A stretch of DNA of 33,965 bases, from assembly GCA_964017145.1 (NCBI GenBank), contig CAXHKQ010000027.1:1-33965 (forward strand), written 5' to 3'. Shown in pieces: positions 11,951-21,033 of the stretch. The notes under the pieces were generated by a model that searched no databases, was not told the origin of the DNA, and saw only the letters and a list, made by a program, of their open reading frames with translations. The position numbers and the translations under genes are program-made. How positions within the stretch are numbered: the first letter of the stretch is position 1; the number at the start of each line of letters is the position of its first letter. Origin of the DNA: Agrocybe praecox. Lineage: Eukaryota; Basidiomycota; Agaricomycetes; Agaricales; Agrocybaceae.

Positions 11951-11994
11951 TGAGCTTATAAGACATGGTCGTTTACGAGCACTGAGCTTGCAAG
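11951..11994. repeat. Paired TGAGCTTryAAG motifs downstream of the KDZ gene
   Basis: TGAGCTTATAAG (11951-11962) and TGAGCTTGCAAG (11983-11994) lie 32 bp apart. The surrounding 11735-12076 has no gene and separates the KDZ stop from the convergent end of NLR-A. Confidence 0.45.
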
Positions 11995-12398
11995 GTCCTT
12001 CCATCCTTCCAAACGTATATCTTATAATCCTAGTACAACATGTGGTCATATTGTGCACTATGTACTATATAGTCCACTAAAGGTCCCCTCCCATTTCGAC
12101 GCGTTCGAGATAGGTTTTCATCGCCTGACGGAGTAATGCTGTACGTTGCGGGAAAAGGGTTGTTTTCTGTTCTGTAAAAAATGAGGGCTTTTTGCAATGA
12201 TGAACAAGCTCTGTAGAGTGTGCCGCCCGAGGAAGGAAGAAGGTTATGAGTCCTACATAGTAAAACCAGCGTATTGTGGGGGAATAATGATCACTTTCGT
12301 GTCTGGAATTGAATCTCCACAAATCATTTTTGACTATGTGTTGAGTATATATTTGGTCCTCATCCATGATATTTTTTGGATCAACAGTGTCTGCTGCG

Positions 12399-12745
12399 TA
12401 TGGTTGTCCTTCCGCCGAAAAATTATTTTCAGGTATATACATACATTGTACATACATACATCTTCGCTTTTTTGATATCTTGTAGATAGATGTTGGATTA
12501 TCCAACATGTAGTTCGATTTTTCCAATATACATGTCCGATTATCCAATATATATGTCAGAATATCCAACATACATGTTCAATTATCTAACATATAGTTTG
12601 GATATTTCAACATACATCTCGGATTATCCAACATGTATGTCCGATTATCCAATACATGTATCGGATTGTTCAACATATATCTCGGATTATCCGACATGTA
12701 GGTCAGATTGTCCAACATACATGTTCAATTATCCAACATATACAT
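12399..12745 (+). repeat. FB1 left TIR
   Basis: The first ~85 bp are unique sequence and the rest is an array of ~21 bp TTATCCAACAT-containing units. The array also translates as a periodic SDYPTYM pattern, which is a by-product of the repeat and not a protein. Confidence 0.8.
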
Positions 12746-13034
12746 TGGAGTTGCTTGCAAGTTGCTCGTATTATCTAATGTAGATGCCGGATATGCCGGA
12801 CACTCTTGATGGCCTTTTTGATCCTTGCTGATGGCCAGCACGGCGGTTCGCTAATCAATTCGGAATAAGAAATCTCTTGGAGGCATCTACAATGCTACAT
12901 GCCGATCTACACATTTTTTAACCGTTTGCATGCAGCCGATTTCCGGTTTGATTGGCGCCCAGCCGAAGTAGCCGGTTAGCGAGATCAATCTACGCATCAG
13001 AGGCTGTCGGCACCATCGGCATCCATAACAATCT

Positions 13035-13407
13035 ATGTTGGATTCTCCAACGTGCATATACATACATGTTGGGCAATACAGACACATGTATTGGACAATC
13101 CACTCTATATGTTGAATAATCCGATACATGTATTGGATAATCCGGCATGTATGTTGGATAATCGGACATACATGTTGGATAATCCGAGATGTATGTTGAA
13201 ATATCCAAACTATATGTTAAATAATTGAACATGTATGTTGGATATTCTGACATATATATTGGATAATCGGACATGTATATTGGAAAACTCAAACTACATG
13301 TTGGATAATCCAACATCTATCTACAAGATATCAAAAAAGCGAAGATGTATGTATGTAAAATGTATGTATATACCTGAAAATAATTTTTCGGCGGAAGGAC
13401 AACCATA
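13035..13407 (-). repeat. FB1 right TIR
   Basis: Inverted copy of the left TIR. The outer ~254 bp are near-identical. Further in, it carries about one extra ~21 bp unit and diverges, as expected from slippage in the array. Confidence 0.8.
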
Positions 13408-14787
13408 GCTGCAAGCTGTAGGTGTCTGATGAAGTATAACACTGAGGTGACATATGCTCCAGCTTCCACAGCGTACCTGCCTGATCGTTCTGGGCTCCGT
13501 AGGAATGAAACAATGGATTCCTTATATTTTCCTCCACCTAAACCGTTATGGTCGTAATGTATTAGACGCAATCCGAGAATATCTTGTCGTTCAACAGCAC
13601 ATATCATTTGCATCATAGCTATGGTTTGATCCATCCATGGCACCAAATTAGCATGCCCCACATGGCATACGAGGCATAGATGTGCTGTGAGGGCAGGGTC
13701 GTCATAATATCGAGGAATTATAGATTTGAAAACATCATCCAGCTGTTCGTCTTTCTGCCTCTCTATTGGTGCCCATACTTCATCTAATCCTGTCTATAGA
13801 AGCAGTAAGACGCAATGAATGGTTGAAAATAGCAGAGAATGTATTACCATGCATCTCAAGAAGGTAAAGAAATAAGAAATAAAGCGTGCCATCCAATCAA
13901 AACTGCAAAAGACTTCGCTGGTAACAGGGATCAGAGAAGCCAGTGTCAATAGCTTGGTAGAGCTTCCACACAATTGGTAGTTTTCCTGAAAAAAATCCAC
14001 GGTCATGGAGGCTCTATCGCGCATAACTTGGTGAGTTAAGCCTGACTCTATATAATTTAGTTTAATACATGATCATTGATAGTAATAGGAGACTGGACTC
14101 ACTGGGCGTCAAATAATGCAGAATATTTGCAATATGAAGTGTACGGTAGTTCTCAATGTTGAGAAAATAATGATTAGACCTCATCGGGTCCAGGAGAAAA
14201 TCGTGAAGTGAAGCGTGTAGAATCTTTAGTATTAGTATGTCTCTCTTGTGTCTTTTTTGCGGCTCAACTGATACAAGGGCTGCAAGATCACAGAAGAGGA
14301 TTTCAAGCTCTCCTTTCTCGAGGCAGATGAACTCGCATATATCAAAGCACTGGAAGTTATAAGCCCCGATCACGCCGTGGGAATAAACACTGAGTGCACA
14401 TAGCACTCGGTCTATGTCCTCTGCGCAGGAGAGAATCACCGTGTACAATGCATCCAGATGAGCAAACGGCATATCGCCTTGAGCTGGTCTGAGATTCATT
14501 ACAATATCGAGTCGGTGATGAGGTTGATGTCGAATGGATTGGATGAATCGAATGACAGTCACCGCATAGATGAATTGACCTGATGATTTTCGGACGATTG
14601 ACTCTATGGCTTCGTGAGATGGCCATAGTGGAGGAATGTGTGGTTTGAACGGATGATCGGACTTGATTTTCTGGAAGCTGTCTTGGAGGTATAAACGAAT
14701 ATCTTTGTCTGGCTTGAAGGTGTCGTTGAGATAAATCCTTGCGTAGACACCGTCCATTGGTCTTGAATTGAACGCCACACTGATATC

Positions 14788-15120
14788 TATGAGTGCCGGA
14801 TCGTACAAAAACGTAATGTAGATTTATAACCAACTTTGGTGTATTATCCACCAAGTCAGTCACATTATCCACCAACTTACATCGATTATCCACCAACTTA
14901 TGTCGATTCTCCACCAACTTTTTGTATTCTCCACCAAATTTCTGTATTCTCCACCAACTTTTTATATTATCCACCAAGTGTCATCTATTATCCACCAACT
15001 CAATAATTATTATCCACCAAGTCCGGTGAATTAGATTTTCGACATGCCGTCCCTGCCGGGCTCATGCGATGGCTGTTATGATCCCTAAATCAGCCGTTCG
15101 GCACATGTTACACATACATG
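14788..15120 (+). repeat. FB2 left TIR
   Basis: About 60 bp of unique end sequence, then nine TTATCCACCAA- or TTCTCCACCAA-type units to about 15025. A non-repetitive inner part (gccgtccctgccgggctcat and on) also matches the right TIR. Confidence 0.8.
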
Positions 15121-15619
15121 GCACTAATACCTGGTACGCGGCATGAACTTAAGTAAGCCATGCATACATTAAACGGGCATATTATTGAGGTGAATAATGC
15201 ATCAGCTCTCAAGAAGACCTGGCGTCGGTTTTTTTTGGCGGAATACCCTTATTGGATGGTAATCTACATATTCACAAAGTTTCAAATAATACTGGTTCGT
15301 TGGAGAAGTGCTACGAGTAGATTCACCAACGAGCGGCTGATGTGCGCGATGCGCGCATACCGCGTTCCCACGGTTCATCAGCGCACAGAATAAGCGATCC
15401 GGCTGCGCATTTAGTGTCTCCATTGTATTCACATGTAATTAGTAAATACAAGCATTGCACGTGTAACATCAAATATATTCAGTACATAATTGAGGGTATG
15501 TAGTACATATGCGATCAGAAATACGAACTACAATGGTCGGCTTACCAATAATCGGCAAAGGAATGCCGCCGCATATTAAATCGAAATAATAAATGAAAAA
15601 TTCAATGCCGTGTATCACT

Positions 15620-15951
15620 TATTGATGCGTGTCAAGTGCCGGACGGCTGATTTAGAGATCATAACGGCCATTGAATGGGCCCGGCAGGGACGGCATGACG
15701 AAAATCTAATTCACCGGACTTGGTGGATAATAATAATTGAGTTGGTGGATAATGGACGGCACTTGGTGGATAATATAAAAAGTTGGTGGAGAATACAAAA
15801 AATTGGTGGAGAATACAAAAAGTTGGTGGATAATTCTAAAATGTGGTGGATAATCGATGTAAGTTGGTGGATAATGTGACCGACTTGGTGGATAATGTCC
15901 CGAAGTTGGTTATAAATCTACATTACGTTTTTGTACGATCCGGCACTCATA
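15620..15951 (-). repeat. FB2 right TIR
   Basis: Inverted copy of the left TIR, reading TTGGTGGATAAT units on the plus strand. It differs from the left copy by scattered substitutions, including inside individual units. Confidence 0.8.
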
Positions 15952-16741
15952 GATATCATGCTCCGGGCGACTGGCAACAAGGAAAATGACGGGAAGCTCG
16001 TATGATCGAATTGCATTTCGGAGCATGGTTAATATTTGAGTTTGTGTGTTGCGATCAAGACATTCGTCTAGTCCATCGATGACTATGAGACGACACCATT
16101 CCTCCTCCAGGGTATCCAATGGCTAGTAAAATATGCGGAGGGGTTGAATTATTAAGTTGTCAAATTGATGATCTAGACTCCTCGTGAAGATAAGATGATC
16201 ATTTTCGATAACTGAAATTATTGCCGCTCGTGTCTCGGCGACAGCATAAAATATCTGGTATGCCAATGTCGCAACGAAAAGTTTTCCATGATTCCTCGTT
16301 GGATCGGATCGAAAGAAAAAGAAGCTGGCAATGACGAGGCCTTCAGCGAGGCAGAGTTAAATGATGCTCTGGGCGATAGCGGACTTGCCAGCACCAGCAG
16401 CTCCGGTCAGCCACATGATATAGCGGTACCAAGTTTCCCAGTCTGTACGGTGCATCCAATCCATAATTTTGTTCAGAACAGCAACCCTCGTATTGGGATG
16501 ACACTTTGGGGGGTCGAATCGAGCACCAGAGTTGTGGAATGCTGTATGAGCGACATTCTTCTTCAATATTTCAAACGCAGCTATGAATCGAAATATCAAT
16601 AAATACCCGGTCTATCATCGACTGTGACTCACGCTTTCTTGTGTCCCCATTGATTTGCGTGAAAGTTCCTCCGGCAACAACGACGTTCCGCATCGAAATC
16701 ATAGGTTGGTGCCCCGCGCTATGCTCGTAATACGGATCCAT

Positions 16742-19395
16742 TGGAATAATGGGAGAGGTCCTTGGTAAGAGGAATGGGGAAGAAAGAAGCACGCTGCTTA
16801 CCACACATAATTTATCTCGTTCTCTGACAGCTCCTTATCTATGTCGTATTTACATGGTACTGTTTATTTTCGTTGCACAGCCAAATTGCTGTTCCGTGCA
16901 TAGGATATCGAGTGAACTAGTGGTGCCAAATAAACTGGTTGCTCTAGCAACATGGTTATTTCCTTTTGAAGAAAGTTGTAAGAATGAGCGGAGGCATAAT
17001 TGACCTTCGACACACCGCAAGAGCCTCAAGATGCCTATTGATAGTGGTCATGCACTATAGCCAGACGCTGTGTCGAAGAGACTCTGGAGAAATGAGTAAT
17101 GTTCTAGAAGTTTATAAATACCTGATGAGCACAGCCCTGATAAAAATAAGAGACAATTTGGGATGCATCGCTGTATGTCGGACATACATGATACAGGCAA
17201 AAAATAAGTACATGTACATAACTTGTATTCAGGGGGTGGTCATGCTACATCTTGGGAGCCGGTCCTCCAAAAGATACCAGTGACGTTGTATTTTGTCTAT
17301 GTTTCTGAAATACAGCGCCGCACTAATGTGAGTTGGCATTTTCCCTCTCCATGTCGGAACCTTTCTTCCCTTCCTCTCCTTTGCGTACTCTTCCTCTCCC
17401 TCGCCAAAAAACTATTCTGACAAACCCTGTGCACCCAGGTTATCCGGCCCTACTTCGGCCTCTCGAACGTCATCTATGCGCTCTCCGAAGTAAAGAATCG
17501 CCGACCCACCGTTGGTATTGGTACTGTGGTTGTGGATGGAAGATCCCTTGTTCTGCTTGTACGTCACTTCTGTTTCGTATACTAATAACGTTTTATGTAT
17601 TTTACACGCACAGGTTCAACGTTCAACGTTCAACGAGTGGTCGAATAGTCGCTGTTTGGTTTTCGGGAATGTCCATAGCCCCTAGGCGGACAGTGCGCTG
17701 AGTGTGTCCACTGCGATGAGCGCGTTGCGAAATAGCATTGTATGTCTCCTTCCCTCCACATTCAATTCGGCAATCTCGGGTTTCTTCATTCTTTTTCTTT
17801 CCAGGTCTTCTCGCAATGCCAGCATCAACATCATTTTGTACCTCCCTACTGTCATCGACAAGCCCATCCACTTTGGTATCCTGGAGAACTTGGCCCATCC
17901 TCCTCCTCACTTGCGAGTTCGCCGGCTCTGCTGTTCTTTGGTGCGGTGAACGTTATTGGAGAGGATGGTTTGACGGGGTGTGTTTAGGCAGCTTGGCGGT
18001 GGGAATGGGGGAAAGGGGTTCATTGGATTTTTTCACCATCCCTTGACATCCCTGGGTCTCTCTATGTCGTCGTCTGGATCCACGACCCACCCTCGACAAT
18101 TTCATTACCTTACTCATCATTGTTATTCCTCCTTCCCCTCGTTTCTCATGCGCTCAGCGACCTTCTGGCCTCAAGCCTACACGCTCACATTGAACGTTGA
18201 CACTGACATGGCCATATAAATTGTCATGACACCCTAACCATCCTGTCCGCGCACACCCATTATTCTTGCGCGTCTCTCGTCAACACTACTATTACCAGTA
18301 ACATCGCCAACACGATCGTCGCTATTGGCACCAAATCACGATCAGGGGCGCCCAGGTTGTCCTGGTCTTCGTCCTCGTCCTTGTCTCCAAACGTAACCAT
18401 CCTTCCTCTCGTTCTGGGCCCCCGTCTACTGTGCCTCCTCTCTCTGGCTGTACTCTCGTATCCCACGTCCTCGTCTCCCCTTCTCTGCAGACGTCATTCA
18501 ATCTTCATTGATTCATCAACCGTCGATCATCTCCTCGCAACCAGTATCCCCGTCTCTCCCTCCGCCTCTACGTTCCTTTTTATCCAGCCCTCTGTACCAT
18601 CCTGCATCTGATGCTCACGTCATTTTTCCCTTTCCTCTTTTCCTCTTGCCTCTCTTCTTTCCCCTTTTCCTATTTTTCTTGTCTTATTTCCATATTTCTC
18701 TCTTTCCTCTTCTTCTTTTCATTGTTTCATCGCGCATTATCCTCGCTCCTGTACTTCATATATACTTCTTTTTTGGACTTAATCATAACTATAAATCCAT
18801 TATTCCGTCATTCCGCTATGCGCTTGCTTTATGTTTATTATTCTTTTTCCTTTTGTCTCTGATACTTGATGCCCGATATTTAATCCTCATTTTGTATTAC
18901 GTACGACTTGTATAGAGTACGACCGCAATGATAACTAAATGTTAAATTCATTCTTGTTCTAGCTGGCTTCCAGTGCACTCGCTGGAACACTCAACCCTCA
19001 ATGTCAAACATTCAAAGTATTGATATAACCTTTTTCCGCTCTGGTGCGCTGTTACAAAGCAACGACACTCTTCCTTTGATTGTCGTCTAGATTTTTTCCT
19101 TTTTCTCCTCTCCCTTCTTCTGGCGTCTGTCCCGCTTTACTGCAATTGAAGAGGATATTCAACCTCCTCACAGGTGTAACTGCCCTTTTATGTTCTTTCC
19201 TCCCTACTTTCCGCTTTTCGTCTTCTCTCTTTTGGCAAGCTGCTTCTCGGCCTTTCTGGCTTCACACATGTTATTTGCTGATGTTGTAACGTGCATGTTC
19301 AAGTATCATACGGTTCCGTTTGTCCCTCCACATGTCGTCCCTTCGTCCTTCGTATAAATGCTCTAATTCCCACCATCGGCTAGGCACAATGCCCA
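16742..19395. other. Gene-poor, pyrimidine-rich stretch upstream of NLR-A
   Basis: The first few hundred bases should include the NLR-A promoter. From about 17330 the plus strand is rich in C and T, and candidate exon/intron signals appear (for example GTACGT at 17560 with CACGCACAG at 17612). The stretches are short and do not join into a protein I recognise. Three overlapping GTTCAAC units lie at 17613-17634. This may be a decayed gene or transposon relic; I cannot support a CDS. Confidence 0.4.
18618..18721 (+). repeat. Polypyrimidine tract
   Basis: About 100 bp almost free of A and G on the plus strand (tttttccctttcctcttttc and on). It is low-complexity sequence and produces spurious F/L/S-rich open frames. 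Confidence 0.8.
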
Positions 19396-19749
19396 ATGAT
19401 GGATTACCAACGCACGAAAGAGCTATCCCGCTCGGTCCTTTCAACAAAATACCGAGACCTTCTTCAATCGAAATACCATCTTCTCCTCATGGTCAGTGTC
19501 CTCAAGTATGACGAGGCTCTAAGTAAGTGGCCATTGTTCGGCGTAGAAATTCCATACGCGTTGGAAAGATTGTTGTGAGTTCCTTGGTTAAAAAAAGTTG
19601 GTTCTTGACAATGCCAGAGCTGAGAATACAATTATGGAGTTCCACCGTTTACATAACATTCGCACAAATACTAGATTAGATTTGACCACATACGCCTCGC
19701 GGTGCTTACACGCTGTAGTTGATCTATGTAAAAACTTGCTATCTCACTG
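19396..19749 (+). CDS. Possible small two-exon gene of unknown function
   Basis: An ATG-initiated helical exon (MMDYQRTKELSRS, then LKYDEAL) ends at a perfect GTAAGT donor after 19522. If splicing uses the AG at 19618-19619, the frame continues as ENTIMEFHRLHNIRTNTR and ends near residue 86 with CKNLLSH and a TGA. The more typical CAG two bases upstream gives a different, shorter end. I recognise neither product. It may be a fragment of a decayed gene. Confidence 0.25.
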
Positions 19750-20163
19750 ACTGACTATCTAAAGGGATCAGTTTGACTGGTCTTATAGGTTGCCGATCAT
19801 GCAAACTCTTGCAGACCTTTGCTACTAATCGGCGTAGGACTTGGTAATTTCTCGATTGAACGTTGACGAGAACTGGCATAACCATTGAATATTCAATACT
19901 GATCCGTATCCATCCACCAGGTAAGTTTAATTTGACGCCTGGGGTGCAATAGATAAACGCCAATTTATAGGTTGTTTCCTCCACGGTATCAATGCTTCAC
20001 GCTGACAGGTGAAATTACAGGACTGAGCCTGATATAAAGGTTCCTGAGGCTCCTGAGGATTTGGAGAATATCATTGTGAAACACAACTCTAGCCTTTAAG
20101 AATACAGTTACGAGCAAAGCAGTGCTGGCCATTAGTCCCCTTCCATATTTTTGCTCATGTTTG
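19750..20163. other. Intergenic stretch, nothing supported
   Basis: Short unspliced frames occur on both strands but none has family resemblance. It should contain the 3' end signals of the minus-strand NLR-C gene. Confidence 0.4.
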
Positions 20164-20832
20164 TTATTTGTTATCTGGAGTATCGCAAGTTCTGTTCAAA
20201 TATTCCTGGATTCTGCGATCTGCGAGTCGGGTACGAATAGGAAAGTATGTCGCTGGGGATCCTGAGGACAATGTATGACGTCGGCAATGTTGAATGAGAG
20301 GATCATGCTTCCCGGACAAGGGTAAGAAGTGGATAAGATATCCAAGGACAAGCGGATATAGATCCACGTCATAATCTGTCCAATTTTCGGCGTCAAGGCT
20401 CCCTGATTTCCATGTCCATTGTCCATCTTTAAAATATAAAGAAGTTGGTAGATCACATTTGTTGTCTCGCGCCCGATCGTATTCGGCATTATCGTCTTCG
20501 CTACCGTCATCTGGGTCTAAGGGGTCGATGTTAGTCAGGACATTGTTTCCCCAGCGATATGCCACCAGTGATAGTCGCTTTATCCATGCCTCGTCTTCGA
20601 GAAGCTGCACGCAGTACAAAGCTGCACGCGCGTAAATATTACCGCCTAGGGCATACTGTCTTGATCTGGTTTTACTGGTCATGAAGTCCTTGAAAGTAAA
20701 GTTAACATACGCATTCTCCGGCCGTCGAAAACTTTCAAACAAGGAGAGTCCTTCATGGAAAAAGAGATAATAGAAGTTTTTTTTTTCTAATTTATCCCCA
20801 GGACAGAAGAACTTCTTCAAATGAGATTCCAT
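20164..20832 (-). CDS. NLR-C: stand-alone C-terminal region of an NLR paralogue
   Basis: A single 222-residue open frame starts MESHLKKFFCPGDK. It corresponds only to the last part of NLR-B. Its centre (RSRQYALGGNIYARAALYCV) parallels NLR-B's RSGVSAEEMYAQAVAYCL. Its end (HFLPLSGKHDPLIQHCRRHT, then YFPIRTRLADRR) parallels NLR-B's FLPLCGKDEGVVEHCRRDS, then IPIRAAHLRRA. An acidic stretch (DPDDGSEDDNAEYD) sits where NLR-B has its own acidic tract. There is no NACHT part; only 201 bp separate its ATG from the NLR-B stop. It is either a truncated relic of a tandem copy or a short expressed protein. The frame is undamaged, so I call it a CDS with caution. Confidence 0.55.
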   Translation of the reverse strand: MESHLKKFFCPGDKLEKKNFYYLFFHEGLSLFESFRRPENAYVNFTFKDFMTSKTRSRQYALGGNIYARAALYCVQLLEDEAWIKRLSLVAYRWGNNVLTNIDPLDPDDGSEDDNAEYDRARDNKCDLPTSLYFKDGQWTWKSGSLDAENWTDYDVDLYPLVLGYLIHFLPLSGKHDPLIQHCRRHTLSSGSPATYFPIRTRLADRRIQEYLNRTCDTPDNK

Positions 20833-21033
20833 GTTATCTTGAGAGAGGGTGGCACGATAAGCCAGGGATTAAGCCAGGAAGACTCCAAAAAGAGAAAACC
20901 TCGAGAAAACAATGGTAAATTCTGAAGTCATTCACATCACACGGAAACCGGAAAACAGAAAACAGAAAAGATTCCGTATACTAGAGTATACTATTAATAT
21001 TGCGCTCAATGCACTCGCCAACATAAATTTAAT

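Larger units (their letters stand above)
6357..11994 (+). mobile_element. Candidate KDZ DNA transposon (boundaries unresolved)
   Basis: The KDZ gene and the 347-residue gene lie between two clusters of an AGCTTryAAG-like motif (6373-6426 and 11951-11994), with a third occurrence as a palindrome between the genes. Subterminal transposase-binding repeats would look like this. I could not find clear terminal inverted repeats or a target duplication, so the limits given are only the outer motif positions. Confidence 0.3.
12399..13407. mobile_element. FB1: foldback-type non-autonomous element with tandem-repeat TIRs
   Basis: The element is 1009 bp and runs from TATGGTTGTCCTTCCGCC to its inverted complement. 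The terminal inverted repeats differ at about four positions over the first ~254 bp. The inner part of each is an array of ~21 bp units near GATTATCCAACATACATGTC. The target site is duplicated as GCTGCG (12393-12398) and GCTGCA (13408-13413), five of six bases matching. Precise removal restores the NLR-A frame. The centre (about 12746-13034) has no credible ORF, so the element needs a transposase from elsewhere. Confidence 0.85.
14788..15951. mobile_element. FB2: second foldback-type non-autonomous element
   Basis: The element is 1164 bp with ends TATGAGTGCCGGATCGTAC and the inverted complement, flanked by a perfect 6 bp duplication GATATC (14782-14787 and 15952-15957). The TIRs are about 330 bp and roughly nine in ten identical by eye. 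They contain about nine TTATCCACCAACTT-type units spaced 20-23 bp, then a shared non-repetitive segment. The centre (about 15120-15620) has no transposase. It sits in the NACHT exon of NLR-A between EHDI and SVAF. It has the same TATG ends, target length and TTATCCA core as FB1, but its TIRs are less alike, so it is probably older. Confidence 0.85.
12077..16741 (-). pseudogene. NLR-A: NACHT-type NLR pseudogene, interrupted by two foldback elements
   Basis: Minus-strand exons are 16741-16633, 16580-14103, 14047-13848 and 13793-12077. The protein starts MDPYYEHSAGHQ and has RNVVVAGGTFTQINGD at residues 18-33. A conserved AFHNSGARFDPPKCHPNTR linker leads to the P-loop GAAGAGKSAI. Walker B is LIVIDGLDEC, followed by LVASRPEHDI. 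Downstream come a helical region and a C-terminal region ending FFLPRAAH...HHCKK...YLERVE, parallel to NLR-B and NLR-C. Two stops interrupt an otherwise open frame: TAA at 16359-16357 just after the P-loop and TAG at 16125-16123 before Walker B. Foldback elements occupy 14788-15951 and 12399-13407. Deleting each with one 6 bp target copy gives exactly 773 codons, with EHDISVA and LQLAADTVD rejoined in frame. The insertions therefore hit a coding gene. It is now surely non-functional as a full receptor. Confidence 0.88.

Noticed and set aside
6200..12070. Terminal inverted repeats for the KDZ element
   Set aside because: Several candidate end sequences were compared by eye; similarities were short or in direct rather than inverted orientation.
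12197..12475. Plus-strand open frame across the NLR-A 3' end
   Set aside because: It is antisense to the conserved C-terminal NLR exon and runs into the FB1 terminal repeat.
12490..13316. Proteins with a repeated SDYPTYM pattern on both strands
   Set aside because: They are translations of the ~21 bp units in the FB1 terminal repeats and appear symmetrically on both strands; not genes.
14357..14977. A 206-codon minus-strand frame overlapping NLR-A
   Set aside because: It is an out-of-frame shadow of the NLR-A exon running into FB2 repeats; the other frame carries the family motifs.
12480..15930. CRISPR-like or minisatellite arrays
   Set aside because: Units are imperfect and contiguous, without unique spacers, and lie in inverted pairs with target duplications, in eukaryotic DNA. 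They belong to the foldback TIRs.
18240..18915. Membrane-protein-like or solo-LTR-like sequence
   Set aside because: The hydrophobic F/L/S frames come from C/T-rich composition, and no paired repeat, target duplication or primer-binding site was seen.
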